64,000 bases of DNA, taken from positions 124,001 to 188,000 of the forward strand of contig NZ_BBJX01000005.1 of the NCBI RefSeq assembly GCF_000739995.1, written 5' to 3'. Made by a program: the position numbers and the translations under genes. Position 1 is the stretch's first letter; the number at the start of each line of letters is the position of its first letter. Positions 35,444 to 45,700 of the stretch are shown here, piece by piece. The notes below the pieces were generated by a model, which ran no database searches, was not told where the DNA came from, and saw only the letters and a list, made by a program, of their open reading frames with translations. The DNA comes from Comamonas granuli NBRC 101663. GTDB taxonomy: Bacteria; Pseudomonadota; Gammaproteobacteria; Burkholderiales; Burkholderiaceae_C.

Positions 35444-36040
35444 TCAGGTCTTTGGCGGCTTGCCGGAGGCCATGAAGGCGATCAGCGCCATGCGCATGGC
35501 TTCTTCGACGGACATGTCCACCGGCACCGTCCAACTGCGGGGCACAAACACGGTGTACCCGCCGATCATGTAGCCCATGGGCAGATAGACGGCCACCTGG
35601 TCGTCCAGAGCGCCCAGGCCCCGGGGCAGGCCCTTCATGCTCTGGCGTGTGACCAGGCCGATGATGCCCAGCTCGTGGCCTGGCATCTTGAGCAGCACGA
35701 CCTGTTGCGCGTCGTGCTCGTGGGGCGCGAAATAGTCGGCAAAGTTCTTGAGCGACGAGTAAATGCTTTTGACCACCGGCAGGTTGGTGAAAGGCAGCTC
35801 CACCCAGGACAGCAGGCGCGAGCTGATCGGCAGCGACACCAGCACGCCCAGCGCCAGGATCAGCATCGCGCCCAGGGCGATGCCCAGACCGGGCAGGTAG
35901 AACTCCCCGACGATGGGGCGGATCAGGGCCATGGCCAGGCCTTCGATCCAGGTGACGAAGAGAATCAGCACATAGACCGTGAGGGCAATGGGCAGGAAAG
36001 CGATCAGGCCACGGAAGAAGTACTGGGAGATGCGTTTCAT
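35444..36040 (-). CDS. DUF502 inner-membrane protein
   Basis: 198 residues. Two hydrophobic segments at the N-terminal half (about 10-33 and 48-72) and the conserved core PVVKSIYSSLKNFADYF and LPMGYMIGGYTVFVPR identify the DUF502 family, of unknown function. The ATG at 36040 gives MKRISQYFFRGLIAFLPIAL, the usual start; the longer frame upstream has no homology. No operon partner. Confidence 0.9.
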   Translation of the reverse strand: MKRISQYFFRGLIAFLPIALTVYVLILFVTWIEGLAMALIRPIVGEFYLPGLGIALGAMLILALGVLVSLPISSRLLSWVELPFTNLPVVKSIYSSLKNFADYFAPHEHDAQQVVLLKMPGHELGIIGLVTRQSMKGLPRGLGALDDQVAVYLPMGYMIGGYTVFVPRSWTVPVDMSVEEAMRMALIAFMASGKPPKT

Positions 36041-36209
36041 GGTGGTTCGGGCGCCGCTGCGGGGGGGTGGATTCCAGCATAGCAGTGGCGCAGGGCCAAT
36101 AGGGCCGCCATCCCTGCCCGCATGGCCGCCCACCGGCTTTCGCAGGAGCCGTTCTCCAGGCTGATACGGTCCGTGATGGGATAGCGGGCACCGCGCAGCG
36201 TTGTGGGGC

Positions 36210-36357
36210 TTATTCCGCCATGCCCTTGCCCGATGCCACGAACGCGATCAGGGCCGTGCGCAGCGCCGGCTTGTGGTGGGGGCTGATGGACAGGTGCGAG
36301 CTCAACCCGAAGACCGGGCCGACGCCGCGGACGAAGTCCTGAGCGGCGGAGGTCGTC
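36210..36357 (-). pseudogene. Possible C-terminal gene fragment, unrecognised
   Basis: In the 532-base gap between DUF502 and the ScfR-type regulator, a minus-strand frame ending in TAA at 36210-36212 encodes about 48 residues that look coding (AAQDFVRGVGPVFGLSSHLS, then ALRTALIAFVASGKGMAE). It is cut on the upstream side by a copy of the dispersed repeat. The pattern is vaguely like the C-terminus of family 3 solute-binding proteins, but I cannot assign it. The rest of the gap (36041-36209, 36416-36572) shows no gene. Confidence 0.3.
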
Positions 36358-36415
36358 AAAAAAGATAGCTGCTTGCGCTTATTCTGAAAGGGATTCAGGT
36401 ATTTTTGTGTTTGAA
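36356..36415 (+). repeat. Dispersed palindromic repeat near the ScfR-type regulator
   Basis: Reads GATAGCTGCTTGCGCTTATT with A-rich flank before and a degenerate second half. It borders the gene fragment at 36210-36357. Confidence 0.75.
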
Positions 36416-36572
36416 AGCCTTGTGTGGCAAGCGGCGGCGACTATCGTTCTCGAACCATGCTGGCCGGTGTCGGCGCGATGAATGGCTCTGGCATGGCTCC
36501 ATCGGCTGTGGTGCGCCGTCCCAGTGTGGCGCGAAAGAAATAGCCGCATGGCGGTGGACCCATGCAGCCTTG

Positions 36573-37991
36573 TCAGGAAGCAGATCCATAGGGAGTGAAC
36601 TGGCTGCGGTTTTCGTCCACGGCGAGAGAGCGCCCCACGTAAGGAAATGCGCGCTGAGGGCAGTTTTCGCGCTCGCAGACCTTGCAGCCCATGCCGATGG
36701 GGGTGGCCGCCTCCGGGTCCTGCAGGTCCAGCCCCTGGGCATAGACCAGGCGCTGCGCGTGGCGAATGTCGCAGCCCAGGCCGATGGAGAAGTTCTTGCC
36801 CGGTGCGCCGTAGCCGCGCTGGCCGCCCGAGACGGTGCGTGCAATCCACAGGTAGCGCCGCCCGTCTGGCATGGAGGCGATCTGGCGCAACACGCGCTCG
36901 GGCTGGCTGAATGCCTCATACACGTTCCACAGCGGGCAGGTGCCGCCGGTGCGGCTGAAGTGGAAGTGCGTGGCCGACTGGCGCTTGCTGATGTTGCCCG
37001 CCCGGTCCACGCGCACCAGAAAGAACGGCACTCCCGGTGCGTCGGTACGTTGCAGCGTGGAGAGGCGATGGCAGACGGTTTCAAAGCCTACGCCAAAGCG
37101 CTGTTGCAGCAGCTCGATGTCGTAGCGCAGCGACTCGGCGGCGGCAAGAAAAGCGCCATAGGGCAGCAGCAGCGCCCCGGCGTAGTAGTTTGCCAGCCCG
37201 ACGCGAGCGAGTTTGCGCGCGGGCTCGCCGGCCTGCGCCAGGAAGGGTTCGTCCAGGCAGCGCAGGAAGGTTTCTTCCTGCTCCAGCAGCGCCAGTTGCG
37301 TGGCCAGCTCAAAGGCTTGCTGGGCGGGCGTCAAGCCGTCGGCCAGCATCAAGGTGCGCGTGCCGGGGTCGAAGCGGCGTTTGCTGCCCCCTGCCGCGTC
37401 GCCGCTTTGCACGCTTACACCGTGGCTGGTGTGCAGGCGCTGCACCAGCCAGGGTGCCAGGGCACCGCTGGCCAGGCGGGGGGCTTGCGCGGCCAGGGCT
37501 TCGGCGGCGCGGTCTACGCTGTCCACATAGTTCCTGTGTGCGAAGAAGAAGTCGCGCACCACCTCGTAAGGCATGGCTGGGGCCAGCGCGGCCTGGCTGC
37601 GCCCGTCTCCCAGGCGCAGCGCCAGGGTTTCGATGCGCTCCTGGGCCTGCTGGCGTTGCTGCTGGAGCGCCACGATGGCCTGGCCCAGCGCAGGCATTTG
37701 CGTTACCACCTGCTGCAGTTCGGGCAGGGGTACGGGGGTGGGGGCGTCGGCCAGAGCCTCGCGCAGGGCAGCCAGCAGGCGCGCCTCCTCGTCTTCGGAG
37801 AACTGCTGGATGTCCACTCCCAGCACGCGGTGCAGCTTGAGCAGCACCTGCACGGTCAGCGGGCGCTGGTTCTGCTCGATCTGATTGAGGTAGCTGGGGG
37901 AGATTTCCAGCGCTTGCGCCAGCGCCGTCTGCGACAGGCCGCGCTCGGCGCGCAGGCTGCGCAATTTGACGCCCATGAAGATCTTTTTCAT
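36573..37991 (-). CDS. Short-chain fatty acyl-CoA regulator (ScfR/RamB family)
   Basis: 472 residues: N-terminal Xre-type HTH (LRSLRAERGLSQTALAQALE, then SPSYLNQIEQNQRPLTV), a central IrrE-like domain, and the C-terminal domain with GCKVCERENCPQRAFP, a cysteine cluster typical of the family. Relatives (RamB, PccR) control propionyl-CoA or acetate use. Its place ahead of the methylcitrate genes, and shared TTYGC-WAAA-TTNGC sites upstream of itself and of that operon, support control of propionate metabolism. The two loci are now separated by the decayed nrd region. Confidence 0.9.
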   Translation of the reverse strand: MKKIFMGVKLRSLRAERGLSQTALAQALEISPSYLNQIEQNQRPLTVQVLLKLHRVLGVDIQQFSEDEEARLLAALREALADAPTPVPLPELQQVVTQMPALGQAIVALQQQRQQAQERIETLALRLGDGRSQAALAPAMPYEVVRDFFFAHRNYVDSVDRAAEALAAQAPRLASGALAPWLVQRLHTSHGVSVQSGDAAGGSKRRFDPGTRTLMLADGLTPAQQAFELATQLALLEQEETFLRCLDEPFLAQAGEPARKLARVGLANYYAGALLLPYGAFLAAAESLRYDIELLQQRFGVGFETVCHRLSTLQRTDAPGVPFFLVRVDRAGNISKRQSATHFHFSRTGGTCPLWNVYEAFSQPERVLRQIASMPDGRRYLWIARTVSGGQRGYGAPGKNFSIGLGCDIRHAQRLVYAQGLDLQDPEAATPIGMGCKVCERENCPQRAFPYVGRSLAVDENRSQFTPYGSAS

Positions 37992-38104
37992 TTTTAGATC
38001 AAATTGGCCTGAAGGCTTTGTGTGGCAACCGCGGAGAGCTATCGAAAGAGAAGCAAGAGAAAGAACGGCGGCGCTTTCGGGCGGCAGACTTCAAAATGCA
38101 TTTT

Positions 38105-38176
38105 ATTTGCAAAATTGGCAAGCCCAGCGGTTGCTTTCCCGTCTTTGTATTGATCGAAGAAAGCGAATTTTGCGAA
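38105..38176. promoter_or_regulatory. Candidate ScfR operators upstream of the regulator gene
   Basis: ATTTGCAAAATTGGCAAG (38105-38122, + strand) and TTCGCAAAATTCGCTT (minus strand, 38176-38161) share the pattern TTYGC-WAAA-TTNGC. RamB-type proteins are known to bind TTTGCAAA-like sequences. The same pattern recurs before the thioesterase-prpC operon. Confidence 0.55.
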
Positions 38177-38322
38177 ATTATCAGGTTCGCCGCAGTCCCG
38201 GCGGCCACCGCCAACTGCATGGGCCGCCTTGCGCACGTCAGCGAGGGGGGGGTAGGGGGCGCGCTCTGAACCCAGACGCTGCGCAGTCCTCTCCATGCAT
38301 TTGATCCACAGCTCCCAAAAAA

Positions 38323-38370
38323 ACACCATAGGTAGTGATTCGATGATGGGCGAAACACTATATAGTCGGC
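38323..38370 (+). promoter_or_regulatory. Pair of NrdR boxes with overlapping -10
   Basis: Box 1 ACACCATAGGTAGTGA (38323-38338) and box 2 ACACTATATAGTCGGC (38355-38370) each match 12 of 16 positions of the NrdR consensus and are 32 bases apart start to start, the normal spacing. TATAGT in box 2 is a plausible -10, so bound NrdR would block transcription into the riboswitch that follows. Confidence 0.65.
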
Positions 38371-38567
38371 ATGTCGGTAGTTGCTCCATGATCCGGAGTG
38401 ACTTGAAAAGGGAATCTGGTGCAAGTCCGGAACTGCCCCGCAGCGGTAAGCGGAAACGAAATGTCTCAATGGCACTGGGTCTTCAAGGCCTGGGAAGCGG
38501 GGCAAAGTAGGTGTGCCCGAGTCAATCAGGTACGTGTCCGCACAGTCCGAAGACCTGCCGACACACC
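38369..38567 (+). ncRNA. Cobalamin (B12) riboswitch
   Basis: The conserved core is clear: GGTGCAAGTCCGGAACTGCC, CCCGCAGCGGTAAGCGG, CACTGGG, CCTGGGAAG and the 3' B12-box end AGTCCGAAGACCTGCC. P1 is formed by GGCATGTCGGTAG (38369-38381) and CTGCCGACACACC (38555-38567). It reads to the right, directly after the NrdR boxes, as expected for a B12-repressed class I ribonucleotide reductase operon. No intact gene follows; downstream is antisense to the nrdB fragment. Confidence 0.9.
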
Positions 38568-38689
38568 TGGCAGCCGCTGGTTCGTCTTGTGACGAGATGA
38601 CGCAGCGCCGCAGGTGCGGGTGCATGCTTTCGCGGGAGAGCGCGCTGCCAGTCCGGAACGGTCCGGTGATGTGCAGTTGCCGCGCGAGT

Positions 38690-39435
38690 TCACGCTCGGT
38701 TGCGAGCTCGTTCTGCAGTACGGCGCGATCGAGCTCGACGTGGATTTCAAGCTCGTCCTGTGCAATTTTCTGGATCGCTTTGCCAATGGGCTGGAACAGG
38801 CCCGTGTCGCAAATGGCAAAGGTAATGGCAAAGCTCGCCATGAACTGGATGCGTTCCATGCACAGTAGCGCCACGATGGTCATGAACACCGCGTTGTAGG
38901 TGGCTTGGTCATTGGGTAACTGGCCGATCGCGTATTTGTGCGAGGCCTCGTAGCCGACGGCAAAGGCGCGCGCCACTTCGCTCAGGCGGTCGTGTGCTTC
39001 CTGAACACGCAGGATCTCATCCAGGATGACACTGGGGTCGTCGAACGAATTGCGCACGATCTCGGAGTAGGTGGCGGCGTGCACCACCTCGTTGTCGGAG
39101 ATGCGTTGCCAAGCGGCCCAAAGCTCGCTGGACGTGATGAAGGGCGCGAGCACCGGGGCGATGGCGCGCGAAGCCACCGAGTCGGCCTCCCACTGCCAGG
39201 CCAGGGTCTTGATCATCATGTCGTAGGTGGCACGTGAGCAGGACTTGAACTCGGCATTGCAGGAGGAGTAGTCGAACTCGTTCTCGTCCCAGTCGAGCGA
39301 TTTCTGCGCCTTGTACAGCTTCCAGATCTCGGGGTAGTGGCGATTGACGGTATCGAACAGCCCGGGGCGCTGGCCCAGCAGCAGCGAGGGCTTTTGGTAG
39401 TCGGTCTTGTCGTAGTTGAAGACGGTATCGGTCAT
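38690..39435 (-). pseudogene. nrdB: 3'-truncated class I ribonucleotide reductase beta subunit
   Basis: Starts normally at ATG 39435 (TDTVFNYDKTDYQKPSLLLG) and keeps about 248 residues of ~350-376, including the metal-site helices: LAWQWEADSVAS, NEVVHAATYSEIV (Glu-x2-His-x3-Tyr, the radical tyrosine spacing), LLCMERIQFM and AQDELEIHVEL. Homology stops near 38690 after NELATERE. The C-terminal part, including the tail that docks on NrdA, is gone. The frame stays open to 37999, through the antisense of the riboswitch and NrdR boxes, giving a chimeric 478-residue ORF whose second half resembles nothing. Orientation is opposite to the riboswitch. Start is 19 bases after the nrdA fragment. Confidence 0.8.
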
Positions 39436-39454
39436 GGTCGTAATCGGTTGGGGA

Positions 39455-39861
39455 TCAGAGGGTGCAGGCTTCGCAATCGCTGTCGGTCGTATCGGCACTG
39501 ACTGCCGCTTTGGCCGCGGGCATGGCCACGGCCGCCAGATCGGCCACCGCCTTCATGCCGTTGGAGGTCTTCTGGTTCATGTAGTACTTGGACTTCAGGC
39601 CCAGCTTGACGCGGTAGAGGTAGTCCTCGATCAGCTCGGTGGTGGCGATGGAGGCGTCACCGATCACCCGGCGGTAGAAGTCCGCCGAGATTCCTTGGTC
39701 GGTCCACTTCTGCACGATGGCATAGAGCTCGGTCATGTCGCGTGCAGGAATATCCCAGGCCGACTGGTACTGCCCGGCCAGCGTGTCGCTGTCGGGAGCG
39801 GCCCAGTAGTTCACGCGCTGGTTGTCGGTCTTGATGAGCGTGAGCTCGCGCACCGGGTACG
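39455..39861 (-). pseudogene. nrdA: 5'-truncated class I ribonucleotide reductase alpha subunit (C-terminal fragment)
   Basis: About 135 residues matching only the C-terminus of class Ia NrdA: PARDMTELYAIVQKWTDQGI, then the YYMN segment and the redox-active tail DCEACTL that reduces the active site. More than 80% of the protein, with all catalytic cysteines of the barrel, is missing. Homology begins near 39861 (VRELTLIKTD); the frame continues a little upstream to 39943 with unrelated sequence. It is followed by the nrdB fragment on the same strand, so this is an operon remnant cut at both outer ends. Confidence 0.8.
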
Positions 39862-39987
39862 GCAGCCTATGTGGGTGACTATGAGGCATTACGCCAGATG
39901 CTGAGGACCAGCACTGCACGTGCTTAAGTGGCGGCGTATTCAAGATGGACGCTGAAGCTTGTCTTCACACAGGGTCTTCCTGAAAAA

Positions 39988-40081
39988 ATTCGCTAAATTT
40001 GCAAGACAAGGGGGTTTCGCTTTACAGGATTTCGCCTTTTTAACCCTGTTCCTGAGGTGATTTTCTGCGTAAATTGCGAAG
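39988..40081 (+). promoter_or_regulatory. Candidate ScfR operators before the thioesterase-prpC operon
   Basis: ATTCGCTAAATTTGCAAG (39988-40005) and TCTGCGTAAATTGCGAAG (40064-40081) match the sites found upstream of the ScfR-type regulator; their starts are 76 bases apart. The second ends one base before the ATG of the thioesterase gene, so binding would block initiation. Two TTTCGC direct repeats lie between them. Confidence 0.6.
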
Positions 40082-40082
40082 C

Positions 40083-40481
40083 ATGACAACACCCCATGGA
40101 ACCGCAGAAACGCGCGAACTGGTGCTGCCGGCGCAGGCCAACCACCACGGCACCCTGTTTGCTGGGCAGGGCCTGCAACTGATGGCCCAGGCCGCCTTTC
40201 TGGCCGCGCGCGGCCTGGCGCAGCGCGAGGTGGTGATGGCCGGCGTGACGGGCGTGGACTTCCTCGCACCTGTGCCGGTCGGCAGCCAGCTCACCTTGCG
40301 CAGCTGGGTCAGCCGCGTGGGCCGCAGCTCCATGACCGTGTGCGTGACCGGGCTGGCCGACCAGCCAGGCATTGCGTCCGAAGAGGTGTTGAAAGGGGTG
40401 TTCGAGATGGTGGCGGTGGATGCCGCCCGCCGTCCCGTCGCCATCGCATGTTCTTATCGCAACCAGGAGACCCTCACATGA
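40083..40481 (+). CDS. Hotdog-fold acyl-CoA thioesterase at the head of the prp operon
   Basis: 132 residues. Single hotdog domain of the YciA/ACOT type: [20 protein letters not shown], then [20 protein letters not shown]. It would hydrolyse short acyl-CoA, perhaps propionyl-CoA when the pathway is overloaded, which is inference from position. The ATG at 40083 is preferred over the TTG at 40074. Its stop overlaps the prpC start (ATGA), so translation is coupled to that of methylcitrate synthase. Confidence 0.82.
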   Translation: MTTPHGTAETRELVLPAQANHHGTLFAGQGLQLMAQAAFLAARGLAQREVVMAGVTGVDFLAPVPVGSQLTLRSWVSRVGRSSMTVCVTGLADQPGIASEEVLKGVFEMVAVDAARRPVAIACSYRNQETLT

Positions 40482-41641
40482 GCATCCCCACCGCCGAGAC
40501 CGCGGCAGCACCCAAGGTGAAGAAGTCCGTCGCCCTCTCAGGCGTCACGGCTGGCAATACCGCCCTGTGCACCGTGGGCCGCACGGGCAATGACCTGCAC
40601 TACCGCGGCTACGACATCCTCGACATCGCCGAGGTGTGCGAGTTCGAGGAGATTGCCCACCTGCTGGTGCACGGCAAGCTGCCCACACGCGCCGAACTCA
40701 AGGCCTACAAGGCCAAGCTGCGCGCCCTGCGCGGCCTGCCTGGCAGCGTGAAAGCAGCGCTGGAGCAACTGCCCGCCGCCAGCCACCCGATGGACGTGAT
40801 GCGCACCGGCGTTTCGGCCCTGGGCTGCGCGCTGCCCGAGAAGGACGACCACAACCTGCCGGGCGCGCGCGACATTGCCGACCGCCTGATGGCCAGCCTG
40901 GGCAGCATGCTGCTGTACTGGTACCACTTCAGCAATTCGGGCCGCCGCATCGAGGTGGAGACGGAGGACGACTCCATTGGCGGCCACTTTTTGCACCTGC
41001 TGCATGGCGAAAAGCCGCCCGCGCACTGGGTGCGCGCCATGCACACCTCGCTCAACCTGTACGCCGAGCACGAATTCAACGCCAGCACCTTCACCGCCCG
41101 CGTCATCGCAGGCACGGGCAGCGACATGTATTCGAGCATCTCGGGCGCGATTGGCGCGCTGCGCGGCCCCAAGCATGGCGGCGCCAACGAAGTGGCCTTT
41201 GAAATCCAAAAGCGCTACGACAGCCCAGCCGAAGCCGAGGCCGACATCCGCCGCCGCGTGGAGGCCAAGGAGGTGGTGATTGGCTTTGGCCACCCGGTGT
41301 ACACCGTGAGCGACCCGCGCAACGTCATCATCAAGGGCGTGGCCAAGCGCCTGTCCGACGAGGCAGGCAGCACCAAGATGTACGACATTGCCGAGCGGCT
41401 GGAGCAGGTGATGTGGGAGGTGAAAAACATGTTCCCCAACCTCGACTGGTTCAGCGCCGTGAGCTACCACATGATGCAGGTGCCCACCGCCATGTTCACG
41501 CCGCTGTTCGTCATCGCCCGCACCAGCGGCTGGGCGGCGCACGTCATCGAGCAGCGCGTGGACAACAAAATCATCCGCCCCAGCGCCAACTACACCGGCC
41601 CGCAAGACCAGCAGTTCGTGCCGATCGAAGAGCGCCGTTGA
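40478..41641 (+). CDS. prpC: 2-methylcitrate synthase
   Basis: Condenses propionyl-CoA with oxaloacetate, first step of the methylcitrate cycle. 387 residues, the short PrpC form of citrate synthase. Catalytic segments are GPKHGGANE and [13 protein letters not shown] (the two histidines) and the following [17 protein letters not shown]. The N-terminal signature [14 protein letters not shown] is typical of PrpC. ATG 40478 has AGGAGA 8 bases upstream and overlaps the thioesterase stop. Confidence 0.95.
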   Translation: MSIPTAETAAAPKVKKSVALSGVTAGNTALCTVGRTGNDLHYRGYDILDIAEVCEFEEIAHLLVHGKLPTRAELKAYKAKLRALRGLPGSVKAALEQLPAASHPMDVMRTGVSALGCALPEKDDHNLPGARDIADRLMASLGSMLLYWYHFSNSGRRIEVETEDDSIGGHFLHLLHGEKPPAHWVRAMHTSLNLYAEHEFNASTFTARVIAGTGSDMYSSISGAIGALRGPKHGGANEVAFEIQKRYDSPAEAEADIRRRVEAKEVVIGFGHPVYTVSDPRNVIIKGVAKRLSDEAGSTKMYDIAERLEQVMWEVKNMFPNLDWFSAVSYHMMQVPTAMFTPLFVIARTSGWAAHVIEQRVDNKIIRPSANYTGPQDQQFVPIEERR

Positions 41642-41642
41642 A

Positions 41643-41742
41643 GCAAAAACCATAGCTGCTAGCGCTTGATCAGCAGGATTTTCAGCCTGTTTTGGTGCTG
41701 AAAGTACCGCCAATCAAGCGCAAGCAGCTCATAAAAAAAGAG
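41643..41742. repeat. Double dispersed repeat between prpC and acnD
   Basis: A forward arm CATAGCTGCTAGCGCTTGAT and an opposing arm ATCAAGCGCAAGCAGCTCAT flank a 55-base centre with short inverted pieces. The 117-base gap consists almost wholly of this element, which could fold into a long hairpin between the two genes. Confidence 0.85.
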
Positions 41743-41758
41743 CAAGCCTGCCCGCCCC

Positions 41759-44386
<2,628 letters not shown>

Positions 44387-44394
44387 GCCCTTGC

Positions 44395-44422
44395 TAGACA
44401 AGCGCAAGCAGCTATCAAAATG
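44395..44422 (-). repeat. Partial dispersed repeat overlapping the prpF start
   Basis: ACAAGCGCAAGCAGCTATCA is the inverse of the family start. It fills the gap between acnD and prpF and its last bases are the ATG of prpF. Confidence 0.8.
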
Positions 44423-45604
44423 GATATGACCCAGCACCTTCCCCAAATACGCATTCCCGCCACCTACATGCGTGGCGGCACCAGCAAGGGCGTGTTCTTC
44501 CGCCTGCAAGACTTGCCCGAAGCCGCGCAGCAGCCTGGCCCGGCGCGCGACAAGCTGCTGCAGCGCGTCATCGGCAGCCCCGACCCCTACGGCGCGCACA
44601 TTGACGGCATGGGCGGCGCCACGTCCAGCACCAGCAAGTGCGTCATCCTCTCGAAAAGCACGCGGCCCGGGCACGATGTCGATTACCTCTACGGCCAGGT
44701 GTCCATCGACCAGGACTTTGTCGACTGGAGCGGCAACTGCGGCAACCTCTCCACCGCCGCCGGGGCTTTTGCCATTCACGCGGGTTTGGTGGATGCCAGC
44801 CGCATCCCCGCCAACGGCACCTGCGCCGTGCGCATCTGGCAGGCCAACATCGGCAAAACCATCATTGCCCACGTGCCGGTGACAGGCGGGCAGGTACAGG
44901 AAACCGGCGACTTCGCGCTGGATGGCGTGACCTTTGCGGCCGCGGAAATCGTGCTGGAGTTCATGGATCCGTCAGACGATGGCGAGGAGGGCGGTGCCAT
45001 GTTCCCGACCGGCAACCTGGTCGATACGCTGGAGGTGCCTGGCGTGGGCAGCTTGCCGGCCACGCTGATCAACGCGGGCATTCCCACCGTGTTCATCAAC
45101 GCGGCCGATCTTGGCTACCAGGGCACGGAGCTGCGCGAGGACATCAACGGCGACGCAGCGCAGCTGGCGCGCTTTGAGCAAATCCGCGTTGCCGGCGCGC
45201 TGCGCATGGGCCTGATCCAAACGCCCGAGCAAGCCGTGCAGCGCCAGCACACGCCCAAAATCGCTTTCGTCAGCCCGCCCAAGGACTACACCGCGTCCAG
45301 CGGCAAGGCCATCGCGGCGGCAGAGGTGGACTTGCTGGTGCGCGCCCTGTCCATGGGCAAGCTGCACCACGCCATGATGGGCACCTGCGCCGTGGCCATT
45401 GGCACGGCAGCGGCCATTCCTGGCACGCTGGTCAGCCAGGCCGCTGGGGGCGCACGCCCGGTGGTGCGCTTTGGCCACCCCTCGGGCCTGCTGCGCGTGG
45501 GCGCCGAGGCACGGCAGGTCAACGGCCAGTGGACGGTGACCAAGGCCGTGATGAGCCGCAGCGCCCGCATTCTGATGGAAGGCTGGGTGCGCGTGCCAGG
45601 CTAA
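44420..45604 (+). CDS. prpF: 2-methylaconitate cis-trans isomerase PrpF
   Basis: Isomerises the trans-2-methylaconitate made by AcnD. 394 residues, diaminopimelate-epimerase-like two-domain fold. N-terminal YMRGGTSKGVFF, WSGNCGNLSTAAGAFAIHAG in domain 1 and ALSMGKLHHAMMGTCAVA in domain 2 match the family. Start is ATG 44420 (or 44426); no Shine-Dalgarno is visible because the region is a repeat copy. Third gene of the prp cluster. Confidence 0.95.
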   Translation: MDMTQHLPQIRIPATYMRGGTSKGVFFRLQDLPEAAQQPGPARDKLLQRVIGSPDPYGAHIDGMGGATSSTSKCVILSKSTRPGHDVDYLYGQVSIDQDFVDWSGNCGNLSTAAGAFAIHAGLVDASRIPANGTCAVRIWQANIGKTIIAHVPVTGGQVQETGDFALDGVTFAAAEIVLEFMDPSDDGEEGGAMFPTGNLVDTLEVPGVGSLPATLINAGIPTVFINAADLGYQGTELREDINGDAAQLARFEQIRVAGALRMGLIQTPEQAVQRQHTPKIAFVSPPKDYTASSGKAIAAAEVDLLVRALSMGKLHHAMMGTCAVAIGTAAAIPGTLVSQAAGGARPVVRFGHPSGLLRVGAEARQVNGQWTVTKAVMSRSARILMEGWVRVPG

Positions 45605-45627
45605 GGCGCACGGCTGCCTGCCCCATC

Positions 45628-45690
45628 AAAACTCCTTATTTCATAGCTTCTTGCGCTTGCCAGGCAAGGGCCAGAGGCACTTTTGACCTA
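45628..45690 (+). repeat. Dispersed palindromic repeat after prpF
   Basis: Reads TTTCATAGCTTCTTGCGCTT, then CAAGGGCCAGAGGCACTTTT. It lies in the 96-base gap before the lyase gene. Confidence 0.85.
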
Positions 45691-45700
45691 TTTTTTTCAC

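Noticed and set aside
38570-38690. 5' end of nrdA directly after the riboswitch on the + strand
   Set aside because: Translations of all three frames show nothing like an NrdA N-terminus, so no remnant of the expected downstream gene can be claimed there.
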